64,000 bases of DNA from Parasediminibacterium sp046546515 (lineage in GTDB: Bacteria; Bacteroidota; Bacteroidia; Chitinophagales; Chitinophagaceae), in contig NZ_JBKHKJ010000001.1 in assembly GCF_046546515.1 (NCBI RefSeq), forward strand, positions 62,001-126,000, given 5' to 3'. The translations under genes were made by a program, and so were the position numbers. The notes under the pieces are model-generated. The model saw only the letters and a program-made list of their open reading frames with translations. It ran no database searches and was not told the DNA's origin. This document shows, in pieces, positions 55,549 to 63,575 of this stretch; the stretch's first letter is position 1, and every line of letters starts with the position of its first letter.

Positions 55549-58062
55549 CTAATTAATCAAGTCTGCCAACGTTTTTACCACTATTTTATTACCCAAATCA
55601 TCAACAGGTTTCTCGGAGGTGATGGTAATGATTTTCTTTTCATTGGGCAATAAATCAAAATAGTTGTCGCTAAAATGCACTTGCCTACCTGGTATGTCCA
55701 ATGCAGTGTATTTGGTAAACACGCTGCTGCTTACAGCAAAGCTATTGCTGCTAATAGGTTGTATTTGCACATACGATTTGGATAATTTTAGCGAATACGG
55801 CTTGCAAAACGTAAAATGATTTTCTGCTATTACTTTCTTGTTGCTGGTGAAAACCGCTTTGGCATATAAGCCGTTTGTTTCGGTGCGTTTGCTTATCCAG
55901 TCGCCTATTTCCACGATGGTAGTGGTTTGCTTGGCTGCTGTTAACGGCACATCAATATGTTCTATCTCCTTGCCTGAAAAATCATGCACAGAAAAGCGGA
56001 TACTTCCTGGTATGCTTTTCAGCATATCGTTGGTAATATTAATTGTCCAGTTCTTCGCATCGGTCGAGTCTAGTGTTATCAGCACATCTGCATAGGCATC
56101 TTTTATGCCGTACATGGCTGCTTTCCAGTTGTTGTAACAATCAACGGTTGACCAGCTTGCCACGGGCCAGCAGTCGTTCAGTTGCCAGTAAAGCGTGCCC
56201 ATGTTCGTAGGCATTTTGCTGCGGTGTATTTGTATGGCCGTATTGAAAACATAGTGCTGCATACATTGCGTAGCATATACATAATCAGCAAAATTCTTAA
56301 CTGGCGGCATGTATTGGTTTAGGTACGATTGCAGCAAAGGGTAGCCCTTCGGGTGTTTTTGGTGCGTGCGCATCGTAGCAGAAGTAATATCATAATCTTC
56401 TGGCAAAGCATATTTCTGCACCGTTGCCATTTCAGGCATACTCTGCATACCGTATTCGCTGATGAACCGCCCGGTTTTCTCATGGAATATCTCTACTTCT
56501 TTTTCATAGCCCCATAGCCCCCAATAGTGCGAGTCGCCATTGGTAATGCTTTCCTTGTTTGTCCAGCCAAAAACTGGCGAGGATGAATGGTAAGCCCTGC
56601 TATTGTCATATTGGGCAATGGTTGTAGGTATGGTTTCTAGGAATAACTTTTTATACGCATTGTTTATCCTAGCCTCGTCTTGTGGGTGCTGTGCAAACTT
56701 TTGTTTCCAGCCCCAGTTTTTCCAACCTTCGTCTATTTCATTGTTGCCGCACCAAAGTGCCAAGGAAGGGTGGTTGCGTAGGCGGGTAATGTTGTCTGCC
56801 AGTTCTGCCTGTACATTTTTCAGGAAAGCGTCATCGTCGGGGTATATGGCGCAGGCAAACATCAAATCCTGCCAAATAAGTATGCCTTCCTCGTCGCACA
56901 GGTTATACAAGTCATCGCTTTCGTAAATGCCGCCGCCCCAAACCCGCAACATGTTCATGTTGGCTTCCTTGGCATTGGCAACCTGTTGCCTATATGTATC
57001 TTTGGTAATGCGTGGCAAAAAAGCATCACAGGGGATAAAATCCGCCCCTTTCATGTAAACGGGTATGCCATTTAGCTTAAAATAGAATGCTTCCCCTACT
57101 ACGTCTTTTTCCCTAATTAATTGTATGGTTCGCAGGCCAAGTTTTTTATCGATGGAAACAGTTTCATTGGTTGATGAACTAATGGCAGAAGATGTATTGT
57201 ACAAATAAGGTTTGCCCAGCTGGTATGTCCACCATTTTTTTGGGTTGATAATGCCAAAGTCAACAGTTACCTCATTGATACCCGTTTTTAAAACGGCTGT
57301 TTTAGCAACGCTAAAAGCAGGGATTGCCGCATTTTCTTTCAGGCGGATGGTAGCTGTGTTCGGGGCATTTGCTTCTATTTGGTAAACTGCTTTTACCAAA
57401 GCCTGCTTGTCAGTAAGTGAGGTGATGGTAAAATGCACATCGTTTACCCTGAAATTGTTCCAGGCGTTCAAGCTGATATTCTTCCAAACGCCGCAGGTGG
57501 TAAATTTCGGCCCCCAGTCCCACCCAAAACTATATTGTGCCTTGCGCACATACATACGGGGATAATCGATTGTAGGCCATACAAAAGGCGCATCTTTTTT
57601 GGCCATTTCTTCCACCCTGTTTTGGGCAGAATGAAACAGGATATAGAGTTTATTTTCTGCCTTTAGCCATTGCTTCACATCTACTTTCCATGTGCGGAAC
57701 ATATTGTTGGCTTCCAGTATCTTGGTATCGTTCAAATATACATCGGCATAAGTATCTAATCCTTCAAATACCAGTTCTACATGGTTGCTTTGCAAGGTGC
57801 TTGCCGATGCGGCAAAGCTGCTTTGATACTCCCAATCTTCCCTGTCCACCCATTGCACTTTGCTTTCATTGTCGCGGTAGTAGGGGTCTGGTATCTTGCC
57901 TAGCTGCATCAGGTCGGTATGCACTGTGCCAGGTACGGTGGCCGCCATCCAGCCGCCTGTGTCGCCCAGTTTGCGGAACTGCCAGTTGCTATTAATGATT
58001 TGTGATTGACTAAAAGCCATTGAACTAATAAATACAAGAAAAAGGAACCTAAGTTTATACAT
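55549..58062 (-). CDS. GH2 family beta-mannosidase, secreted
   Basis: The 837-residue enzyme has a signal peptide (LRFLFLVFISSMAFSQ), a GH2 sugar-binding jelly-roll domain (WMAATVPGTVHTDLMQLGKIPDP) and a TIM barrel. The acid/base E442 lies in WCGNNEIDEG and the nucleophile E536 in RFISEYGMQSMPE. It cleaves terminal beta-mannose from mannan fragments or N-glycans, probably in the periplasm. The gene stands alone and lacks the GCAGGATAGT motif, so it seems outside the pectin regulon. Confidence 0.93.
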   Translation of the reverse strand: MYKLRFLFLVFISSMAFSQSQIINSNWQFRKLGDTGGWMAATVPGTVHTDLMQLGKIPDPYYRDNESKVQWVDREDWEYQSSFAASASTLQSNHVELVFEGLDTYADVYLNDTKILEANNMFRTWKVDVKQWLKAENKLYILFHSAQNRVEEMAKKDAPFVWPTIDYPRMYVRKAQYSFGWDWGPKFTTCGVWKNISLNAWNNFRVNDVHFTITSLTDKQALVKAVYQIEANAPNTATIRLKENAAIPAFSVAKTAVLKTGINEVTVDFGIINPKKWWTYQLGKPYLYNTSSAISSSTNETVSIDKKLGLRTIQLIREKDVVGEAFYFKLNGIPVYMKGADFIPCDAFLPRITKDTYRQQVANAKEANMNMLRVWGGGIYESDDLYNLCDEEGILIWQDLMFACAIYPDDDAFLKNVQAELADNITRLRNHPSLALWCGNNEIDEGWKNWGWKQKFAQHPQDEARINNAYKKLFLETIPTTIAQYDNSRAYHSSSPVFGWTNKESITNGDSHYWGLWGYEKEVEIFHEKTGRFISEYGMQSMPEMATVQKYALPEDYDITSATMRTHQKHPKGYPLLQSYLNQYMPPVKNFADYVYATQCMQHYVFNTAIQIHRSKMPTNMGTLYWQLNDCWPVASWSTVDCYNNWKAAMYGIKDAYADVLITLDSTDAKNWTINITNDMLKSIPGSIRFSVHDFSGKEIEHIDVPLTAAKQTTTIVEIGDWISKRTETNGLYAKAVFTSNKKVIAENHFTFCKPYSLKLSKSYVQIQPISSNSFAVSSSVFTKYTALDIPGRQVHFSDNYFDLLPNEKKIITITSEKPVDDLGNKIVVKTLADLIN

Positions 58063-58601
58063 AAAGCCGACAGTATGATGAATGGAAATATAACGAAAAA
58101 TAATGTTTAGTCGAAGGTAATTGTTTTGGGGTTACTATTAAGGTGCCATTCCTGAAAGGGGTGCATAAAAGATTTTCGCAGTTTTTAGTTAAACCTCACC
58201 CCAATCCAGACCTCACCCCCAACCCCACCCCAGCCCCTCTCCCGCCGGAGAGGGGCTGGGGTGGGGTCTCTTTAAAACAAATAGTATAACTTAAGTAAGT
58301 CTGCATACTTGTACCAAATTATATAGCAATAAAAGCCTTCAATATTGCCATGAGGTCAAAACACCTAATTCTATTTGGGTTAATTAAAGTATTGGAAATG
58401 GATACTACTAAGATGGATAAAAAGGAATGGAAAAGGCGTTAATAAGCTGGGTTACACTTTAAAGAGCGTTCTTAGCATAATCATAATCTTGATTTTATTT
58501 TGGAATGCCAATTAGTTGGCATGATAGTTTGTGAGGATATAAACCAAAGAATAACGATATAAATATATTTTTTTAAATTTATGTACCGTTAACCAATCAA
58601 G
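58063..58601. other. Divergent intergenic region between beta-mannosidase and VTT protein genes
   Basis: It holds the GC-rich palindrome at 58222-58267 and a GGGGTGCATAAAAGA sequence near 58157 that also occurs near 35496. No gene is seen. Confidence 0.45.
58222..58267. repeat. Perfect 21-bp-arm GC-rich palindrome (CCCCTCTCC-CGCC-GGAGAGGGG core)
   Basis: Arms 58222-58242 and 58247-58267 pair without mismatch around the loop CGCC and are followed by CTCTTT. Shorter relatives occur at 62698-62719 and 10064-10084. It is a REP-like element typical of Bacteroidota spacers and may also end transcripts. Confidence 0.7.
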
Positions 58602-59249
58602 TTGTCTCACCTTAGCAAAAGCAGTAATAAACTTGCTAATTATCTCCAATTAAATATGTGGTGGCAGTATCTATTAGTTTTTGCAGGTGCTTTTTTGTTT
58701 GATGTTGTACCCATCCCTTTTCCTCCGGCTTTTTCTATAATGGTTCCATTACAGATAATGTTTGGCTTAAACACCTGGTGGGTAATCGTAATAGGGGTTG
58801 CAGGATCAATCATGGGAAGATATACGCTTACGCTCTACATCCCTTTGTTGGCTGATAAAATATTTAAAGCAAAAAAGAACAAAGAGGTTCAATTTCTCGG
58901 GGAAAAAATGAAAGAAAAAGGATGGAAAAGTCAATTGATAATAGTAACTTATTCCTTACTGCCCTTACCCACTACCCCATTATTTTTAGCAGGAGGAATG
59001 GCCAGGATAAAAGCAATTCAAATTATTCCTGCTTTTTTTATCGGTAAATTTATAAGCGATGCTATCGCAGTACATCTTGGCAAGTTCGCCTCCGAAAATT
59101 TTGAGGGCATGGTACAAGCAGCTTTATCATGGAAATCAATTGCCAGTTTGGTTCTCGGTATATTATTAATTAGTGCATTGCTTTTTATTGACTGGTTTTC
59201 CCTTCTTGAAAAGAAAAAGTTTAAATTGAATTTTAAAATTTGGAAGTGA
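58602..59249 (+). CDS. VTT (SNARE-associated/DedA-like) small membrane protein
   Basis: This protein of up to 215 residues has about five membrane segments (YLLVFAGAFLFDVVPIPFPPAFSI, WWVIVIGVAGSIMG, IIVTYSLLPLPTTPLFLAGGM, IASLVLGILLISALLFIDWF). The re-entrant-like LLPLPTTPLFLAGG is typical of VTT/DedA-related proteins, a family linked to lipid scrambling and membrane stability. The listed start is TTG; the ATG at 58656 (MWWQYLLVF) gives 197 residues and is an equally good choice. Confidence 0.72.
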   Translation: MSHLSKSSNKLANYLQLNMWWQYLLVFAGAFLFDVVPIPFPPAFSIMVPLQIMFGLNTWWVIVIGVAGSIMGRYTLTLYIPLLADKIFKAKKNKEVQFLGEKMKEKGWKSQLIIVTYSLLPLPTTPLFLAGGMARIKAIQIIPAFFIGKFISDAIAVHLGKFASENFEGMVQAALSWKSIASLVLGILLISALLFIDWFSLLEKKKFKLNFKIWK

Positions 59250-59954
59250 AATAAGATATTAGCTTACTAAGCTTTTAATCGTCTATACTTTATATCTACA
59301 TAGTCACTTAAGGGCTATTTGCTGCAACTAATTGTTTGTAGCCCATCTTCCACCATACTTATCCAGCACCTGTCCCGCTATCCGCTGCAAGTCCTCGTTT
59401 CGCTACGCTGCACTCCGGGCTTTCCGCTACTATCGGGGCTAGGTTCTCAGCTATAGAATCTTTATTGAGCAAATGGGAAAAATCAATTCAATCAATCAAA
59501 TCACAAAAATCTAAGGTTCAGACAAACTTCCCTGCCCCACACCCCCCGCCACTTCAACCCCAGGAGAAGTCTCCCCGCATAAAGCCGTTAAGTAAAGCCC
59601 CCTTTTATCGGAGCGTTTCCCAATTCCCCTCTCGAGGGGTGGCCGTAGGCCGGGGTGGTTACTCGCCCCAATACCCTCACTCATACCTCCCCTTCACTCC
59701 CACCCAAGGAGAAGTCTCACCGTATATCTTACCTTACCATATAAATGCAATTTCTTAAGCCAAAATAAAATAAACAGTTTTAATTTGCAAGGCTAAAAAG
59801 TTGTACAATTGTATTTCCGTATTATAAAAAAAGAGGCGCATATTTTTTAGCTGCTTGAAAAAGAATGTTTTAAGAAAAATATACGCCTCTTTTTGAAAAG
59901 AAAAAAGTGCGTATATTAACTAGTTTCGTTGGCTGTAATATTATTTAACACACT
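59250..59954. other. Repeat-rich intergenic region
   Basis: It contains a TATCCGCT...TTTCGCTACGC...TATCGGGGCTAGG spacer repeat (about 59377-59443). Two diverged AGGAGAAGTCTC repeats lie near 59570 and 59708, and a long inverted repeat at 59826-59894. A 97-codon frame at 59465 lies across these repeats and is proline-rich without family likeness, so no gene is called. Confidence 0.5.
59826..59894. repeat. Inverted repeat AAAAAGAGGCG...CGCCTCTTTTT with 26-base spacer
   Basis: Arms of about 20 bp (AAAAAGAGGCGCATATTTTT and its near-complement) enclose a loop rich in A and T. One base differs inside the stem (C versus A). It lies 60 bp before the HEPN-like gene and could be a bidirectional terminator or a tiny MITE. 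Confidence 0.6.
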
Positions 59955-60881
59955 ATGATTGACAAAGATTTATTATTAAAAAGACTATCAGTTATCAAGT
60001 TGCTTTATAAAATTGGACTTGAACAATCTAAACAAACAGAGTCTATTTCCTTTTTTTCAATACTTTCATTTCACGACAGTATCGAAATGTTTTTAAAACT
60101 TGCAACTGAACATAAAAATATCAAGTCAGACAAGTTTTCTTTTATTGAATATTGGGACAATATGCCACATCTTACTTTAAAGGAAAGTATGCGAAACCTA
60201 AACGCAAGACGAGTAAACTTAAAGCACAAAGGACTTATTCCAGCAAAAATTGAGGTAGAAGCTTCAAGGGTAAATGCAACAGACTTTTTTGAACAAAATA
60301 CAAAAGCAACTTTCGATATTGAGTTTTCAGAGATTTCATTATTTGAGCTTATTAAATTTTCTGAAACAAAGCGTTTATTAATTTTATCTCAAGACTTTTT
60401 AGATAAAAACGAAATTGAGAACTGTGTAGAAAATGTAACAATGGGCTTTTACGAATTACTTGTTGAATATAAAGAAAACAAAAAAGATTGGGGTAACAGG
60501 ACACACTTCAACTTTACAGAAAAAATTCGTTTTAACAGTTACAACTCAATGAATCAAAGAAATGACGGCTCTGAAAAACGACTTGAAGATGTTTTTGAGA
60601 AAGTCAATACCAACTTTGAACAGATTGAAAAGGCATTAGAAGTTATTTCTTTGGGGTTTGACTATCGCAAATATTCAAAATTCAAAATGTTGACACCTAT
60701 TACATATAGAATGTCAAGTGGAAATTATCATATGGAAATAATGAGAAAAAAAAATTGGAGCAATGAGAACTGCCAATTCTTAATAGACTTTGTTCTTGAT
60801 TGTGCTTTAAAATTGCAAGAATTTGACTTTGACAACGAAAATTTAGAGCCGACAGAACCATTTATTTTGGAAGTTGAGTAA
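59955..60881 (+). CDS. Accessory protein with HEPN-like R-x4-H motif
   Basis: This 308-residue protein belongs to no family I can name. The N-terminal helical part resembles HEPN folds (FFSILSFHDSIEMFLKLATEH) and has the RNase motif R86-VNLK-H91 within NLNARRVNLKHKG. The C-terminal half is helical (RLEDVFEKVNTNFEQIEKALEVISLGFDYRKY). No membrane segment or signal peptide is seen. Base composition is more AT-rich than in neighbouring core genes, which suggests transfer. A CGTTGGC box lies 22 bp upstream of the ATG, and a cloverleaf-like structure overlaps its stop. An RNA-cutting defence or toxin role is plausible but unproven. Confidence 0.65.
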   Translation: MIDKDLLLKRLSVIKLLYKIGLEQSKQTESISFFSILSFHDSIEMFLKLATEHKNIKSDKFSFIEYWDNMPHLTLKESMRNLNARRVNLKHKGLIPAKIEVEASRVNATDFFEQNTKATFDIEFSEISLFELIKFSETKRLLILSQDFLDKNEIENCVENVTMGFYELLVEYKENKKDWGNRTHFNFTEKIRFNSYNSMNQRNDGSEKRLEDVFEKVNTNFEQIEKALEVISLGFDYRKYSKFKMLTPITYRMSSGNYHMEIMRKKNWSNENCQFLIDFVLDCALKLQEFDFDNENLEPTEPFILEVE

Positions 60882-60883
60882 CA

Positions 60884-60952
60884 AACAAATACTATTGCCA
60901 AAATTCCGTTTGGCATTATTGGGGCTTGACGAATATTGCCCCACCATTTGTT
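60884..60952. other. Cloverleaf-like structure at the 3' end of the HEPN-like gene
   Basis: An outer stem AACAAAT/ATTTGTT (60884-60890 with 60946-60952) encloses two hairpins: TGCCAAA/TTTGGCA (60896-60915) and GGGGC/GCCCC (60921-60942). All pairs are perfect. There is no long T-run. It may be a transcript end or a folded recombination site. Confidence 0.55.
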
Positions 60953-61102
60953 CTTTATTGTACTTTAGCTCGGGCTCGAAGTTATATATTTGGCTATGGA
61001 AAAAACATCGACAATATTGCAATCATTGTGCTTCTTCTATGGGCTGACGGAATAATAATTCCTCAAAAAACGCTAAGCCTTTTTCGTTAGCAACTATTAT
61101 AC

Positions 61103-62302
61103 ATGACAACATTCGAGCTTACAAATAATCAAAGGGAATATTTTGGTCTTGACCCAATTCAAAGCAATTGGGAAAAAGTTTTATTGAAGGGTGACAAGTA
61201 TAGACCCGAAAGCATCCTTTATTTTGAAGGGGAGAAAATTAAAAGACATATAGTTTCTAACGATAAAGAATATTCCGAAACGCATTATGACGAGTTGACA
61301 AAGGATAGAACTATCCTTCTTCCCAAAACTGACAAAGGGAAAGAAAAGAAATTAACAGCTTCTGTTTTAGAGCAAAGGTCGCCAATGGGAATTTATTTAA
61401 GCATAAGTAAACAAGATTTGACAATTGGAAACTACAATACTCAAACAACCTTTTACTCTAGTCGTTGGGGAAAACACTTAAAATTAGAACAAGAAACGAT
61501 TCCACAAATTATCAATAAATTTATTGATAGTTCACCTGAAAATCATTTTACAGAAATAAGCGAATACAAAAACGCGAAAAGGAAAAATATAAAGTTTAAG
61601 TCAGGTGATTACTTCTGTTTTAAGCTTGACAGAATAAACTTTGGCTTTGGGAAATTGCTTCTCGATGTAGGCAAGATTATAAAAAAACAGTTAATCACAA
61701 ACTATCACGGGTTAGGTTTTTTTATGGGGCAACCATTAATAGTTCAATTATTTGCATATAAATCTACAACAAAGAATGTTGACATTTCTATTCTTGACTG
61801 CAGACCAAAACTACCATCGGACGTAATGTTTGATAATTTGCTTTTGTATGGTGAATATGAAATCATAGGACACAGAAAAATAGAAGAAGAAGAATTTGAT
61901 TTTCCTATCTCATATGGTAAAAGCATTGACCAACGACGAATTGTTTTTCTTCAATGGGGATTAATACACAAAGAACTTCCTAAAGAAAAATTTTACAAAT
62001 ATGTAGTTGGTGATAAAGGAGAATTTGACAATAACCCATACGGTTATTATTCATTAGGGTTTAGACCCCATTACGACACTATTGAAATTGCAAAAGCGAT
62101 TGACAATAACGGGGTTTATGATTTTTCAAATTCGTGGCATTATAAAGCAAAATGGGACTTGAGAAATCCAAGAAATCAACACATTAAAGAAGAAATATTT
62201 AAAGAGTTTGGTCTCGACCCAACAAAAAGTTATGTTGACAACTGTAAAATCACAGGGACACAACTAACGACAGATTTGATAAAACAAATAGACGGGAAAT
62301 AA
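61103..62302 (+). CDS. Accessory protein with Imm26-like segment
   Basis: The 399-residue protein is mostly unrecognised. The segment FKSGDYFCFKLDRINFGFGKLLLDVG resembles the start of immunity protein 26 (Imm26), and HGLGFFMGQPLIVQLFAYKS follows in the same style. Imm26 proteins protect against polymorphic toxins, but no toxin gene is visible here. The C-terminus ends in an EIFKEFGLDP motif echoing its own N-terminal REYFGLDPIQ. The gene is flanked by a perfect 10-bp inverted repeat (GTTAGCAACT at 61086 and its complement at 62304), which suggests a cassette-like insertion. Confidence 0.55.
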   Translation: MTTFELTNNQREYFGLDPIQSNWEKVLLKGDKYRPESILYFEGEKIKRHIVSNDKEYSETHYDELTKDRTILLPKTDKGKEKKLTASVLEQRSPMGIYLSISKQDLTIGNYNTQTTFYSSRWGKHLKLEQETIPQIINKFIDSSPENHFTEISEYKNAKRKNIKFKSGDYFCFKLDRINFGFGKLLLDVGKIIKKQLITNYHGLGFFMGQPLIVQLFAYKSTTKNVDISILDCRPKLPSDVMFDNLLLYGEYEIIGHRKIEEEEFDFPISYGKSIDQRRIVFLQWGLIHKELPKEKFYKYVVGDKGEFDNNPYGYYSLGFRPHYDTIEIAKAIDNNGVYDFSNSWHYKAKWDLRNPRNQHIKEEIFKEFGLDPTKSYVDNCKITGTQLTTDLIKQIDGK

Positions 62303-62754
62303 CAGTTGCTAACCTTAGTGTTTAGGAAAGGGCTTACAGACGGAAGTAATTCAGCAATAGTACTTTCCCCACTAGCGCAGGCCTCCCGGCCTGTGTTTGC
62401 TTGTTACTTGATTTTAACAATTAGATATTATAAAGAGCGTGATAAGGTGGGAATGCACATTATAAATAGACAATGGCATTTCACAAATAAGTAACGGTTA
62501 CGAACAGGACAGAGTCCTGCCCGAGTTAGGAACAAGGAAATACATCCCTCCCCTTCATCTTTTCACCCACTTTGCCCCTCCTTTCCCTTAATAGCTTTAA
62601 TGTCTTCCAGCTAAATCATTCATTTTTTTTGCTTATCACATATCCTTTTAGCCCAAACTACAACATTCAGAAAGTTTCATTTTGTCCGAGGTTGGCTCCC
62701 CTCTCCCGCCGGAGAGGGGTTGGGGGTGAGGTCTCTTTTTGCCTAACAACTAAA
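62303..62754. other. Intergenic region before the phage-like genes
   Basis: It contains hairpins CAGGCC/GGCCTG (near 62380-62395) and CCCCTCTCC/GGAGAGGGG (62698-62719, loop CGCC). Short open frames here lack any protein likeness. No gene is called. Confidence 0.45.
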
Positions 62755-62811
62755 ATCCTATATGGGGGAAATATGCCCCCATGAGCGTCCAAAAATGCCC
62801 CCATATAGGAT
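62755..62811. repeat. GGGGG-rich hairpin, copy D, upstream of terS
   Basis: Arms begin ATCCTATATGGGGG and end CCCCCATATAGGAT, as in the copies at 10455 and 47519, and are followed by TGTACTTTT. It lies about 90 bp before the putative terminase small subunit gene and so may be part of its control region. Confidence 0.75.
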
Positions 62812-62897
62812 TGTACTTTTTTTATTCCCGAATATGCTAGCCAATTTTACACAGTTAAGCCCATCCTCCAGCTAGCAACCCGCGGTGATAGGCAATT

Positions 62898-63356
62898 ATG
62901 TGTAAATTAATTCCAGCAGAAATGAAAAAAGAACGTCTATTGGCAGCATCGCTTTACATCAATTCCACTCTTACGCAAGAAGAAGTAGCAGGTATCATAA
63001 ACGTGCCTGTAAAAACCATCGCCCGTTGGGCATTGGCCGACAAATGGAAGTTGCAGCGTATAGCTAGGCAAGTTACCGCCGATAAAATTATTGCCAACTA
63101 TTATACAATCATAGCCGATATACAAGCACAAGCTTTAGATGAAAACCGGCAGCTCACGCCAATGGAGGTAAACAACCTGCACAAGATGGCGGCTAGCATT
63201 GATAAACTCAATAGTAAACTTAGCATCGGCAATTATTACAAAATACTCAACGAGTTCGCAAGCGAGCTAATGCAATACGACATAGAAGCCGCAAAAATCT
63301 TGGGTAAACACATGATGGAATTTCTGAATAGAAAAGGGAAGCAACTAGAGCCTTAG
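62898..63356 (+). CDS. Putative phage terminase small subunit
   Basis: The 152-residue protein has an N-terminal helix-turn-helix (NSTLTQEEVAGIINVPVKTIARWALADKW). A helical C-terminal half follows (MAASIDKLNSKLSIGNYYKILNEFASEL). The domain order and the TerL-like gene that follows suggest it is TerS, which recognises packaging sites on phage DNA. The sequence alone could also be another small HTH protein. It lies between the hairpin at 62755-62811 and the iteron array at 63453-63551. Confidence 0.6.
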   Translation: MCKLIPAEMKKERLLAASLYINSTLTQEEVAGIINVPVKTIARWALADKWKLQRIARQVTADKIIANYYTIIADIQAQALDENRQLTPMEVNNLHKMAASIDKLNSKLSIGNYYKILNEFASELMQYDIEAAKILGKHMMEFLNRKGKQLEP

Positions 63357-63392
63357 TTCGTTCAGTCAACCCCACCGCACACAGGCTTCCAA

Positions 63393-63436
63393 GCCCCGAA
63401 GGGGTGTCATATAATAGCGATGGGTGTAGCCCATCG
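63393..63436. repeat. REP-like element, inverted copy
   Basis: GCCCCGAAGGGGTGTCATAT and the CGATGGGTGTAGCCCATCG hairpin are the reverse complement of the element at 12197-12243. It lies between terS and the iteron array. Confidence 0.6.
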
Positions 63437-63452
63437 AACACTAATAAAAAAC

Positions 63453-63551
63453 CACTCACAAATCACTCATAAATCACTCACTTTTCACTCACAAATCACT
63501 CACGTTTCACTCAAAAAACACTCACTTTTCACTCACGAATCACTCACTATA
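63453..63551. repeat. Nine 11-bp iterons, array 3, between terS and terL
   Basis: Nine units of exactly 11 bp (CACTCAC plus four A/T-rich bases) are again 99 bp long. The array ends 24 bp before the terL start codon. It is followed by TATTTCAA, which recalls the CTGTATTTCAATG tail of arrays 1 and 2. Confidence 0.9.
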
Positions 63552-63575
63552 TTTCAAGCTAAATCATTGATTATC

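Noticed and set aside
59465..59758. 97-codon proline-rich frame
   Set aside because: It is built from repeated AGGAGAAGTCTC-type spacer sequence and has no recognisable domain or start signal.
60884..60952. tRNA gene
   Set aside because: The cloverleaf lacks a T-loop GTTCRA consensus, anticodon arm spacing and a CCA-adjacent acceptor stem.
60884..61103. Canonical integron attC site between the two accessory genes
   Set aside because: The boxes read GTTAGCA/TGCTAAC, which do not fit the GTTRRRY/RYYYAAC cores, and no integrase is visible; only a looser cassette hypothesis is kept.
62306..62494. 62-codon frame after the Imm26-like gene
   Set aside because: It runs through a GC hairpin in a spacer and has no family likeness.
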